A DNA stretch of 64,000 bases from assembly GCA_963702055.1 (NCBI GenBank), contig OY969702.1:2232001-2296000 (forward strand). The letters are read 5' to 3'. The notes beneath the pieces were generated by a model that was not told where the DNA came from, ran no database searches, and was given only the letters and a program-made list of their open reading frames with translations. Below, piece by piece: positions 33,055 to 43,800 of the stretch; position 1 is the stretch's first letter, and every line of letters begins with the position of its first letter. This DNA comes from CAWINX01 sp963702055. Its GTDB lineage: Bacteria; Actinomycetota; Thermoleophilia; Solirubrobacterales; 70-9. A program made the position numbers and the translations under genes.

Positions 33055-36000
33055 GTGAGACGCCACGCGAAGGCATCTTCCGCGGTTTCGACCACGCACC
33101 GGGGCAGCGGCCTCGGCGGCGCCGTCCGTGGAGCCTTCGACACCCGTGATGCGTCCCGTGGCGCCGACGGGAGTGGTGCGCCCTCGCACGCCCGCGCCCG
33201 CGTGACCGCCCTCCTCCTCGCGGTAGCCGCCCTCGCCCTTCTCGCCCTCGCCCCCACGGCCTCCGCCTCGACCCGCCTGCTCAAGTCCTCCTTCGGCAAC
33301 TTCTCCGGCGACAGCCCCCGCGGCCTCGCCGTCGACCAGCAAAACGGCGACGTCTACGCGATCAACTTCGACAACAACTCCCTCGACCGCTACAACTCCT
33401 CCGGCAACCCGAAGAACTTCACCTGCGGCGCAAGCTGCGGCGGCGCCACCGTCTCGGGCAACCAGATCACCGGCCTGCCGCTCGGCGTCTTCGACAAGGA
33501 CCTCGCCCACGTCGCGATCGACCGCTCTCCCGGCCCCGCCAACGGCGACATCTACGTCGCCGACGGCGGCGGCGCCGTCGAGGTCTTCGACAACACCGGC
33601 GCCCTCCTCACCACCCTGACCGGCGCCGCCGTCCCCGGCGGCGCCTTCGGCTACGCCGTCGGCGTCGCCGTCGACCAGTCAAACGGCGACCTCTTCATCA
33701 CCGACATCGGCGCCCAGCTCGTCTACCGCTACACCCCCCACAGCTCCACCGTCGCCGACACCGCCACCGACTACGCCGGCGCCATCTCCCCCGGCATCGC
33801 CCCCGCCGACGTCGCCGCCGGCGACGGCGCGGTCTACGTCGGCGACACCTACCTCTCCTACACCACGGTCGATCGCTTCAACGCCTCCGACTTCACCACC
33901 GGCAGCCCGAACTCCCCGACCCCGACGCCGCTCAGCGGCACCACCCACCCGACCGCGATCTCCGTCGACCCCTCCACCGACGACGTCTACGTCGACGAGG
34001 GCAACCAGGTCCACGTCTTCAACTCCGCCGGCACCTCCCTCTACAGCTTCGGCTCCGGCGACTTCGGCACCGGTACGACCGCCAGCTGGTCGAGCGGCGT
34101 CGCGGTGATGGGCAACAAGGGCGACGCCTACGTCGCCGACCCGGTGGCTCACAAGATCAGGGTCTACCCGCTCATCACCCGCCTCTACAAGTCCTCCTTC
34201 GGCAACTTCTCCGGCGACAGCCCCCGCGGCCTCGCCGTCGACCAGCAAAACGGCGACGTCTACGCGATCAACTTCGACAACAACTCCCTCGACCGCTACA
34301 ACTCCTCCGGCAACCCGAAGAACTTCACCTGCGGCGCAAGCTGCGGCGGCGCCACCGTCTCGGGCAACCAGATCACCGGCCTGCCGCTCGGCGTCTTCGA
34401 CAAGGACCTCGCCCACGTCGCGATCGACCGCTCTCCCGGCCCCGCCAACGGCGACATCTACGTCGCCGACGGCGGCGGCGCCGTCGAGGTCTTCGACAAC
34501 ACCGGCGCCCTCCTCACCACCCTGACCGGCGCCGCCGTCCCCGGCGGCGCCTTCGGCTACGCCGTCGGCGTCGCCGTCGACCAGTCAAACGGCGACCTCT
34601 TCATCACCGACATCGGCGCCCAGCTCGTCTACCGCTACACCCCCCACAGCTCCACCGTCGCCGACACCGCCACCGACTACGCCGGCGCCATCTCCCCCGG
34701 CATCGCCCCCGCCGACGTCGCCGCCGGCGACGGCGCGGTCTACGTCGGCGACACCTACCTCTCCTACACCACGGTCGATCGCTTCAACGCCTCCGACTTC
34801 ACCACCGGCAGCCCGAACTCCCCGACCCCGACGCCGCTCAGCGGCACCACCCACCCGACCGCGATCTCCGTCGACCCCTCCACCGACGACGTCTACGTCG
34901 ACGAGGGCAACCAGGTCCACGTCTTCAACTCCGCCGGCACCTCCCTCTACAGCTTCGGCTCCGGCGACTTCGGCACCGGTACGACCGCCAGCTGGTCGAG
35001 CGGCGTCGCGGTGATGGGCAACAAGGGCGACGCCTACGTCGCCGACCCGGTGGCTCACAAGATCAGGGTCTACCCGCTCATCACCCGCCTCTACAAGTCC
35101 TCCTTCGGCAACTTCTCCGGCGACAGCCCCCGCGGCCTCGCCGTCGACCAGCAAAACGGCGACGTCTACGCGATCAACTTCGACAACAACTCCCTCGACC
35201 GCTACAACTCCTCCGGCAACCCGAAGAACTTCACCTGCGGCGCAAGCTGCGGCGGCGCCACCGTCTCGGGCAACCAGATCACCGGCCTGCCGCTCGGCGT
35301 CTTCGACAAGGACCTCGCCCACGTCGCGATCGACCGCTCTCCCGGCCCCGCCAACGGCGACATCTACGTCGCCGACGGCGGCGGCGCCGTCGAGGTCTTC
35401 GACAACACCGGCGCCCTCCTCACCACCCTGACCGGCGCCGCCGTCCCCGGCGGCGCCTTCGGCTACGCCGTCGGCGTCGCCGTCGACCAGTCAAACGGCG
35501 ACCTCTTCATCACCGACATCGGCGCCCAGCTCGTCTACCGCTACACCCCCCACAGCTCCACCGTCGCCGACACCGCCACCGACTACGCCGGCGCCATCTC
35601 CCCCGGCATCGCCCCCGCCGACGTCGCCGCCGGCGACGGCGCGGTCTACGTCGGCGACACCTACCTCTCCTACACCACGGTCGATCGCTTCAACGCCTCC
35701 GACTTCACCACCGGCAGCCCGAACTCCCCGACCCCGACGCCGCTCAGCGGCACCACCCACCCGACCGCGATCTCCGTCGACCCCTCCACCGACGACGTCT
35801 ACGTCGACGAGGGCAACCAGGTCCACGTCTTCAACTCCGCCGGCACCTCCCTCTACAGCTTCGGCTCCGGCGACTTCGGCACCGGTACGACCGCCAGCTG
35901 GTCGAGCGGCGTCGCGGTGATGGGCAACAAGGGCGACGCCTACGTCGCCGACCCGGTGGCTCACAAGATCAGGGTCTACGGCCCCTTCGCCGGAGAGACG

Positions 36001-39000
36001 GCCACCCCGCCGCCCACCGTCACCACCCAGTCCGCCACCGCGATCAGCCTTGTCGCTGCCACCCTCAATGCCTCCGTCAATCCCCACGGCGGCACCGTCA
36101 GCGACTGCCACTTCGAGTACGTCGACGACGCTGCTTACCAGGACAACCTCAACAACAGCGTCGACGCCTTCACCGGCGCCCAGACCCCCTCCTGCACCTC
36201 CTCGCCCGGCGGCGGCAACACCGCCGTCGACGTCTCCGCCGACATCACCGGGCTCACCGCCGCGACGACCTACCACTTCCGCGCCGTCGCCACCAACGCG
36301 ACCGCCACCGTCAACGGCGGCCCCGTCACCTTCACCACCGACCCGCTCGCCTTCACCGACGCCGCCACGGCGATCCACCACACCGACGCCACCCTCAACG
36401 GCCACTTCGACCCGCAGGGGGTCGGCGCCTACGACGTCACCGGCTGCCACTTCGACTGGCTGAGCGCCGCCGACTACGCCGCCAACGGCAACAGCTACAG
36501 CGGCCCCAACACCCCCGGCACCGTCTCCTGCGTCCAGAACAGCTTCCCCTACAGCGCCGCCACCCCCGTTACCGCCAACCTCCCCGGCCTCCACCCCGGC
36601 ACCACCTACCACTTCCGCCTCCACCTCGACACCACCTCGGGCGGCGAGCAGACCGGCGCCGACCAGAGCTTCGCAACCACCGGCTTCCCGGTCGTTGCCG
36701 ACCCCCCCAGCAACATCCACCACACCGACCTCACCCTCAACGGTAGCTTCGACTCCCAGGGTGACCCGGCGCTGAACGTCACCGACTGCCACTTCGACTG
36801 GGGCACTACCACGGCCTACAACGACGGCAGCCTGCCGTGCGATCCGAGCGGCCCCTACGACGTCAACTCCGTCGCCAATGTCAGCGCCTTCCTCAACAAC
36901 CTCACCCCCGGCATCACCTACCACTATCGCCTTCGCCTCGACACCGCCGGCGCTGGCGGTGTCACCAGCGACGAGCAGACCGGCGACCGGACCGTGACGA
37001 TGCCCCTCTTCATCACCTCCGCGCCCAGCCAGGCAGGCACCTTCGGCCCCTCCGGCGACAACACCACTTCCTTCGCTTCCGGACCCGGCAGCCTCGCCTT
37101 CGACAACGGGAATCACCGCCTCTACGCGGCCGGCTCGGCCGGCGTCTACGGCTTCAACGCCTCCGCGCCGCCGACTTTCACGCCCGTCTCCGGCTTCAAC
37201 CCCCTCGCCACCGCGGGCACGACCTCGATCGCCGTCGACAACAGCGCCACCGGCTCCGCCGGCCGTCTCTACGCCCTCGACGCCGGGAACAACAACAAGC
37301 TCTACGCCTACTCCTCTAGCGGTTCCCCCCTCGGCAGTCCCTTCCCGCTCGATCTCACCGCCAACCCCGACTTCCTCTCAGGCTCACACGGCTGCGGCGT
37401 CGGCGTCGATTCGACCGGTCGCATCTGGGTCTCCGATCCCACCAGTGCCAACAACGCCCCGATCCTCCGCTACAGCTCCAGCGGCGTCGTCCAGTCCTCG
37501 ATAACTTCGTTCTTCCCCTGCCAACTCGCTTTCAACTCCGTCGACGACCTCTACATCGGCCGCGCCGGTGGGCAGCTCACCGAACGCCGCGACGCCCCCG
37601 GCTACGCCTCGAGAACCACGGTCGATAACCACACCTCCGTCCAGATCGCGGTCGACCGCTCCAACAACATTGCCTACGTCGCCGAGGGCACTGGCAACGT
37701 CGCGGCCTACGACACCACCAACACCCACCTCTTCGACTTCAACGACGGCGTCTCCGGCTCCCAGCTCCGTGGCATCGCCGTAGACCCCTCCAACGGCTAC
37801 GCCTACGTCTCCGACATTGCCGACCACAAGATCCACGTCTTCGCCCCCGGCATCTCCCAGACGCCGCCGACGATTACCCAGCAGCCCCCGACCAACGTCG
37901 CCGGTGACTCGGTAACCCTCAACGCCAAGGTCGATCCGGAGACCTTCCAGGTCACCGACTGCCACTTCGAGGTCGTCCCCGACTCCCAGTTCCAAAACGA
38001 CGGCTTCGCCGGCGTCACCGCCGCCCAAAAGCACGCCTGTTCGCCCGACATGACCGCTACCAACGACCCGGCCAACTCGGGCTCCGGCGACGTCGTCGTC
38101 CACGCCGACGTCAGCGGCCTAAACGGCGGCAGCACTTACCACACCCGCATCGTCGCCGCCAACAACCAGCCCGGCGGCACCGCTACCGGCACCGACCAGA
38201 GCTTCACCACCAACGGGCCGCGGGTCACCGGCACCAACGCCTCCTCGATCTCCGACACCGCCGCCACCCTGGGCGCCTCGGTCAACCCCGAGAGCGCCGA
38301 CACCACCTACCAGTTCCAGTACACCACCGACGCCGACTTCCAGGCAAACGGCTTCACCAACGCCCCCCAGGTGGCCCCCGCCAACCCCTCCGACATCGGC
38401 AACGGCGCCGTCGCCGTCCCGGTCCACGAGGACCTCTCCGGCCTCGACCCCGACACCGCCTACCGCTTCCGCATCGTCGCCCAGAGCCCCGACGGCACCG
38501 TCGACGGCCCCGACGTCGGTTTCCATACCTACCTGCCGAACCACACCTTCGGCTCCTGCCCCAACGACGCCCTGCGCACCGGCGCCGGTGCCAACCTGCC
38601 CGACTGCCGCGCTTACGAGCAGGCCTCGCCGGTCGACAAGAACGGCGCCCACGCCCTCACCAGCCAGGACTTCGCCCAGGCCGCCGCCGATGGCAACGGG
38701 GTCACCTTCGCCGGCCTGTCCGGCCTGCCGGTGGGCAGCGGCGCCAACCAGAGCTACCCCGTCGTCGCTCGCCGCACCGCCACCGGCTGGACCACGCGCA
38801 GCCCGATCCCGGTCGTGGAGGCCAAAGGCTCTACGACCAGCGCGGTCACCCTCGCCGGCCTCGACCCGAACCTGACCACCTCCTACAGCCTCGACGCCTA
38901 CGACCTCAACGGCGGCTCGCGCTTCTACGTCGGCGATCTCGCCGCCGGCGGCTTCGCCAGCCCCTTCTCCCGCGCCGGGGGCATGAGTGAGCACACGGTG

Positions 39001-40800
39001 ATCGCCGGCTTCACCGCCGACCCCGCCCACGTCCTGGTCAGCTCCCAGTCGGACCTCGCCTTCGGCGGTATCGCCGGCAAGCCCAACCTCTATGACTACG
39101 ACCACGGCTCACTCCACCTCGCCGACCGCGTTCCCGTCGCCCCCGCCACCTCCTGCAACGACCAGGGGGGCCCTGCCTGCGTGGTCCCGGCCGACGGGGC
39201 CTTTGCCGGCGGGGACTCCGCCGTCGGCATCAACACTCAGCCCAACCTGATCTCCGCCGACGGCTCGCGCATCTTCTTCACCGACGCCGGCAGCGGCAAC
39301 CTCTTCATGCGCGTCGACGGCGCCAGGACCGTCCAGCTCAACGCCCCCGCGCCCGGCGCCCCCGCCGATCCCAACGGCCACAAGCCGGCCACCTTCGCGG
39401 CGGCGAACAAGACGGGCTCGCTCGTCTACTTCACCAGCTGCGAGAAGCTTACCGCCGACTCCACCGCCGTCTCCACCGCCGCCGACAGCTGTAGCGACCT
39501 CAGCGGCTCCGGCGGCAACGTCCAGCGCCTGCAGTCCAGCGACCTCTACCGCTACGACACTGCCACTGGCCAGCTCACCGACCTCAGCGTCGACAACACC
39601 GACGCCCAGGGCGCCGACGTCGAGGCGGTGCTCGGCGCCTCCGCCGACGGCTCCTGGGTCTACTTCGCCGCTCGGGGCAGTCTCGCCGCCGGCGCTCCGG
39701 CCGGCGACTGTAAGCCCGGGCAACTCGCTAGCGGCCAGACCTATACCCCCTACGGCACCGGCAGCTGCGGCGTCTACGTCTCTCACGACGGCGGTCCGCC
39801 CGCCTACATGACCTCGCTCCCCATCTCTCAGCTGCCGATCGGCGCCCGCAACGACAGTCTGTTCCAAGAGTGGCGCTCGGTGGTCGCCGACGACGGCACC
39901 ATCGTCTTCGAGGGCGCCGCCCAGCTCACCTCCTACGACAACACCGGGCCCTGCAACAGCAATTTCGACGGCCCCGGCCGCTGCGTCGAGATCTACCGCT
40001 ACCGTCCCGGCGACCCCGCCCTCACCTGCGTCTCCTGTAACCCGACCGGCGCGGCCCCGGTGGGCGCGGCGGCCACCAGCCCCTACGACCCCTCGGCGGT
40101 ATGGGCCATCGGTGGCGACTGGGGGATCTTCCCCCGCACCGTCAGCGCCGACGGCAACCGGGTCTTCTTCCAGACGCCCGACAAGCTCCTCGCCGCCGAC
40201 ACCAACGGCGACGCGGGCTGCAGCGTGTCCAGGAATGCCTACGGCCAGCCCAACCATGGCCTATACGACTGCAACGACGTCTACGAGTGGGAGGCCGACG
40301 GCAGCGGCTCCTGCCACTCCTCCGACCAAAACGGCGGCTGCATCTACCTGCTCACCAGCGGCACCAGCTCCGACCCCTCCTGGATCGTCGATGCCTCCAC
40401 CTCCGGCGACGACGTCTTCATCCGCACCACCGACCAGCTCGTCCCCCAGGACACCGACAGCGCCTACGACGTCTACGACGTCCGCGTCGACGGCGGCCTC
40501 GCCTCCCAGCACCAGGCTCAGGCGCCGCCCTGCGGCAGCGCCGACCAGTGCCACGGCCAGGGCACGGCGGCGCCCAGCCAGCAGGGCGCCGGCACCGGCG
40601 TCATCCAGGGCCAGGGCAACCCCAAGCTGGTCCGTTGCGCCGCGAACAAGGTCAAGCGCCATGGCCGCTGCGTCGCCAAGCCGCACAAGCGCAAGCACCA
40701 CAAGAAGCACAAGAAGCGCAAGCACCACAAGAAGGCGCACAGGCGCCACCACGCCCGCTCGCACCGCCGAGCCGGCTCCAACCGGGGAGGTTCGAAGTGA
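33055..40800 (+). CDS. Giant secreted NHL/fibronectin-like surface protein with triplicated domain
   Basis: A 2581-residue exported protein. GTG 33055 is chosen because GGAGAGGAG lies 10 bases upstream; the frame is open to 32938. A signal sequence ends near residue 72 (T-A-S-A-S). Residues about 76-975 are three identical 302-residue beta-propeller-like (NHL-type) units. Then come several fibronectin-like domains with D-C-H-F-E/D motifs (about 980-1310), another propeller region (about 1320-1600), two more fibronectin-like domains, a PD40/TolB-like region (about 1830-2490) and a tail almost purely Lys, His and Arg. It is probably anchored in the envelope. The next gene overlaps by four bases. 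Confidence 0.85.
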   Translation: MRRHAKASSAVSTTHRGSGLGGAVRGAFDTRDASRGADGSGAPSHARARVTALLLAVAALALLALAPTASASTRLLKSSFGNFSGDSPRGLAVDQQNGDVYAINFDNNSLDRYNSSGNPKNFTCGASCGGATVSGNQITGLPLGVFDKDLAHVAIDRSPGPANGDIYVADGGGAVEVFDNTGALLTTLTGAAVPGGAFGYAVGVAVDQSNGDLFITDIGAQLVYRYTPHSSTVADTATDYAGAISPGIAPADVAAGDGAVYVGDTYLSYTTVDRFNASDFTTGSPNSPTPTPLSGTTHPTAISVDPSTDDVYVDEGNQVHVFNSAGTSLYSFGSGDFGTGTTASWSSGVAVMGNKGDAYVADPVAHKIRVYPLITRLYKSSFGNFSGDSPRGLAVDQQNGDVYAINFDNNSLDRYNSSGNPKNFTCGASCGGATVSGNQITGLPLGVFDKDLAHVAIDRSPGPANGDIYVADGGGAVEVFDNTGALLTTLTGAAVPGGAFGYAVGVAVDQSNGDLFITDIGAQLVYRYTPHSSTVADTATDYAGAISPGIAPADVAAGDGAVYVGDTYLSYTTVDRFNASDFTTGSPNSPTPTPLSGTTHPTAISVDPSTDDVYVDEGNQVHVFNSAGTSLYSFGSGDFGTGTTASWSSGVAVMGNKGDAYVADPVAHKIRVYPLITRLYKSSFGNFSGDSPRGLAVDQQNGDVYAINFDNNSLDRYNSSGNPKNFTCGASCGGATVSGNQITGLPLGVFDKDLAHVAIDRSPGPANGDIYVADGGGAVEVFDNTGALLTTLTGAAVPGGAFGYAVGVAVDQSNGDLFITDIGAQLVYRYTPHSSTVADTATDYAGAISPGIAPADVAAGDGAVYVGDTYLSYTTVDRFNASDFTTGSPNSPTPTPLSGTTHPTAISVDPSTDDVYVDEGNQVHVFNSAGTSLYSFGSGDFGTGTTASWSSGVAVMGNKGDAYVADPVAHKIRVYGPFAGETATPPPTVTTQSATAISLVAATLNASVNPHGGTVSDCHFEYVDDAAYQDNLNNSVDAFTGAQTPSCTSSPGGGNTAVDVSADITGLTAATTYHFRAVATNATATVNGGPVTFTTDPLAFTDAATAIHHTDATLNGHFDPQGVGAYDVTGCHFDWLSAADYAANGNSYSGPNTPGTVSCVQNSFPYSAATPVTANLPGLHPGTTYHFRLHLDTTSGGEQTGADQSFATTGFPVVADPPSNIHHTDLTLNGSFDSQGDPALNVTDCHFDWGTTTAYNDGSLPCDPSGPYDVNSVANVSAFLNNLTPGITYHYRLRLDTAGAGGVTSDEQTGDRTVTMPLFITSAPSQAGTFGPSGDNTTSFASGPGSLAFDNGNHRLYAAGSAGVYGFNASAPPTFTPVSGFNPLATAGTTSIAVDNSATGSAGRLYALDAGNNNKLYAYSSSGSPLGSPFPLDLTANPDFLSGSHGCGVGVDSTGRIWVSDPTSANNAPILRYSSSGVVQSSITSFFPCQLAFNSVDDLYIGRAGGQLTERRDAPGYASRTTVDNHTSVQIAVDRSNNIAYVAEGTGNVAAYDTTNTHLFDFNDGVSGSQLRGIAVDPSNGYAYVSDIADHKIHVFAPGISQTPPTITQQPPTNVAGDSVTLNAKVDPETFQVTDCHFEVVPDSQFQNDGFAGVTAAQKHACSPDMTATNDPANSGSGDVVVHADVSGLNGGSTYHTRIVAANNQPGGTATGTDQSFTTNGPRVTGTNASSISDTAATLGASVNPESADTTYQFQYTTDADFQANGFTNAPQVAPANPSDIGNGAVAVPVHEDLSGLDPDTAYRFRIVAQSPDGTVDGPDVGFHTYLPNHTFGSCPNDALRTGAGANLPDCRAYEQASPVDKNGAHALTSQDFAQAAADGNGVTFAGLSGLPVGSGANQSYPVVARRTATGWTTRSPIPVVEAKGSTTSAVTLAGLDPNLTTSYSLDAYDLNGGSRFYVGDLAAGGFASPFSRAGGMSEHTVIAGFTADPAHVLVSSQSDLAFGGIAGKPNLYDYDHGSLHLADRVPVAPATSCNDQGGPACVVPADGAFAGGDSAVGINTQPNLISADGSRIFFTDAGSGNLFMRVDGARTVQLNAPAPGAPADPNGHKPATFAAANKTGSLVYFTSCEKLTADSTAVSTAADSCSDLSGSGGNVQRLQSSDLYRYDTATGQLTDLSVDNTDAQGADVEAVLGASADGSWVYFAARGSLAAGAPAGDCKPGQLASGQTYTPYGTGSCGVYVSHDGGPPAYMTSLPISQLPIGARNDSLFQEWRSVVADDGTIVFEGAAQLTSYDNTGPCNSNFDGPGRCVEIYRYRPGDPALTCVSCNPTGAAPVGAAATSPYDPSAVWAIGGDWGIFPRTVSADGNRVFFQTPDKLLAADTNGDAGCSVSRNAYGQPNHGLYDCNDVYEWEADGSGSCHSSDQNGGCIYLLTSGTSSDPSWIVDASTSGDDVFIRTTDQLVPQDTDSAYDVYDVRVDGGLASQHQAQAPPCGSADQCHGQGTAAPSQQGAGTGVIQGQGNPKLVRCAANKVKRHGRCVAKPHKRKHHKKHKKRKHHKKAHRRHHARSHRRAGSNRGGSK
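33283..34188 (+). repeat. 906-bp coding tandem repeat, unit 1
   Basis: First of three in-frame units of 906 bp (302 codons). By eye the units match base for base where compared, and their encoded proteins are identical. Confidence 0.9.
34189..35094 (+). repeat. 906-bp coding tandem repeat, unit 2
   Basis: Second unit. The 21-base linker between units (34168-34188 and 35074-35094) is the same in both places. Confidence 0.9.
35095..35979 (+). repeat. 906-bp coding tandem repeat, unit 3 (885 bp)
   Basis: Third unit without the terminal 21-base linker; identity ends at 35979, where the sequence changes to the fibronectin-like part. Confidence 0.9.
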
Positions 40801-43800
40801 TCCGCCGCAGCAGAAGCCTCCTCGCCGCCCTTCTCCTCGCGATCGCGGGCGTGGCGATCGCCGCCGCTCCGGCCTCCGCGGTCACCGCGGCCCCCGCCTG
40901 GCGGGTCAGCGCCGCCGCGGCGCCGACCAACTTCGTCCCCGGCGTCACCGACGGCCACAACCTCTACATCATCCACGCGGTCAACGTCGGCGGCGCCCCC
41001 ACCGACGGCAGCCCGGTCACCGTCAGCGTCGACCTGCCCGCCGGCTTCTCCTACCAGCCGAGTCCCAGCGTCGGGACCCTGGCCGCCGGTATCACCGACG
41101 ACTACCAGGGCGCGCCCAGCCCGTGTACAGCCGGCGCCCCGATCACCTGTCAACTCGCCCAGACCATCTTTCCCGGCGAGCGGGTCACCCTCAACCTGCC
41201 CGTCCAGGCTCCCGCCTCCGGCCCCGCCGCGGTCACCAGCCACGTCACCGTCTCGGGCGGCGGCGCGGCGGCGCCGGCATCGGTCGACGCGCAGACTCCT
41301 TTCAACGCCGACCCGGTCCCCTTCGGCATCCAGCAGACCGACTTCTCGCTGACCGACGTCGACGGCAGCGCCTTCACCCAGGCCGGCGGCCACCCCGCCC
41401 ACTTCCGCTTCGACTACAGGGTCAACACGACGGTCAGGGGAGGCAAGATCGTCTCTGCCGAAGACCTCAGAGACGCCGCAGTCACCCTGCCGCCGGGCCT
41501 CGTCGTCGATCCCACCGCGACTCCCCACTGCACCGAGGTCGAGTTCGAGATCAACGAGTGTGCCGACAGCTCGACCGTCGGCACCGCCTCATTGGCGCTC
41601 GGCTTCGGCTACCCCGCAGAGGCAGCCAGCGACCCGGTCTTCAACCTCCAGCCGCCGCACGGCAAGGCCGCGGCCCTCGGTTTCAACGCGGTAGGCCTCG
41701 GCTTCTTCATCCACGTCCTCGGCGGCGTCGACCCCGCCCACAACTACGCGCTCGAGGCGGGGGCGAGCGACGTCACTCAGGTCGGCGGGGTCAGTGAGAC
41801 GGCCCTCAACCTCTGGGGCGATCCCTCCGATCCCGCCTACGACGCCCTGCGCAACGCCTGCTTGCAGACAGGCCACACCACCAACTGCCCGGTACCGCAT
41901 TCCGATAAGCCCTTCCTGACCATGCCCTCTGCCTGCTCGACCTCGCTCAGCTCAAGCATGGTCGCCAGCTCCTGGCAGAACCAGAGCCCGGGTACGCCGG
42001 TGACCGCTTCGACCATGGTTACCGATAACTCAGGCGCCCCGCAGGGCGTCAGCGGCTGCGACCAGCTCGCCTTCGCCCCGACCCTCACGGCGAGACCGAC
42101 GACCAACGTCGCCGACTCCCCAAGCGGGTTGGACGTCGACCTGCAGGTGCCCCAGGACAACAACGTCAACACCAAGGCCACCTCGACCCTGAAAAAGACG
42201 GTGGTCACCCTGCCCGAGGGCCTCACCCTCAACCCCTCGGCGGCGAACGGCCTCGCGGCCTGCTCCTCCTCGCAGGTCGGCATCGACCCGAACACGGGCA
42301 CGCCCAACGGCGATCAGCCGACCTGCCCCGACGCCTCCAAGCTCGGCACCGTGGAGGTGACCACGCCGCTGCTCGACAACCCGCTGCCGGGCTCGGTCTA
42401 CCTGGCCAAGCCCCACGACAACCCCTTCGACTCGATGCTCGCCCTCTACATCGTCATCGACGACCCCCAAAGCGGCGTGATCATCAAGCTGGCGGGCAAA
42501 GTGCAGGCGGACCCGAACAGCGGCCGGCTCACCACCACCGTCGACCAGAACCCACAGCTGCCGTTCTCAGAGTTCAAACTGAACTTCTTCGGCGGCGCCA
42601 CCGGCGCCCTGCGCACCCCCAACGCCTGCGGCAGCTATCAGACCAACTCCGAGCTGACCCCCTGGTCTGATCCCGACAACGTCGCCAACAAACTCGCGAC
42701 CCCCCAGGACACCTACTCGATCGACCAGGGCCCCGGCGCGGGCGGCGACTGCTCGGCCGCCGCCGACCAGCAGCCCAACTCGCCGAGCTTTGACGCCGGC
42801 ACGGTCACCCCGACCGCGGGCACCCATTCCCCCTTCGTGCTCAACCTGCACCGCGACGACGCGACCCAGCAGTTCTCAAGCGTCACCCTCAGCCCGCCGC
42901 CGGGCCTGGTCGCCAAGCTGGCCGGCACCCCGGCCTGCTCCGATGCGGGCATCGCCCAGGCGCAAGGCCGCACCGCCTCAGGCGACGGCGCCTTGGAGCA
43001 ATCCGACCCGAGCTGCCCCGACACCTCCAAGGTCGGCGTCGTCCACGTCGGCGCCGGAGCGGGCCCCAGCCCCTACTACGTAACCGGCAACGTCTATCTA
43101 GCCGGCCCCTACAAAAACCAGCCCCTGTCCTTCGTGATCATCACCCCCGCCGTCGCCGGGCCTTTTGACCTCGGCGTCGTCGTCACCAGGGTGGCGATCT
43201 CAATCGACCCGACCACGGCGCAGATCACCGCCACGGCGGACCCGATCCCCGACCACCTCACCGTGGACGGCGACGGCTTCCCGCTCGACGTGCGCTCGGT
43301 GCAGATGAAGCTCGACAAGCCCGACTTCACCCTCAACGGCAGCAGCTGCGACCCAACCTCGATCAGCGGATCGCTGCTCTCCACCCAGGGCCAGAGCGCA
43401 GCGCTCTCTGAGCCCTTCCAGCTCGCCGAGTGCGCCAACCTGGGCTTCAAGCCCCGCCTCGGCATGCGCCTGCGGGGCGGGCACTTCCGCAACGGCCACC
43501 CGGCCTTCACCTCGGTGCTGAACGCCCGAGCGGGCGATGCCAACATCGGCAAGGCCTCGGTGATCTTGCCGCCGAGCATGCAGCTCGACCAATCCCACAT
43601 CCAAGCGCCCTGCACCAGGCCCCAGTTCGCCGCCGACCAGTGCCCGGCCGCCTCGGTGATCGGCTCGGTAGTCGCAACCTCACCATTGCTCGACTACAAG
43701 CTGACCGGCCCGGTCTACCTGCGCACCGGCGACAACCCGCTGCCCGACATCGTCTTGGACCTCCACGGCCCGGCATCACAGCCGATCCGGATCGATCAGG

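Noticed and set aside
33679..37116. Long minus-strand frames opposite the giant gene
   Set aside because: They are low-complexity Gly/Val/Asp shadows caused by the codon bias of the plus-strand gene and repeat with its 906-bp unit.
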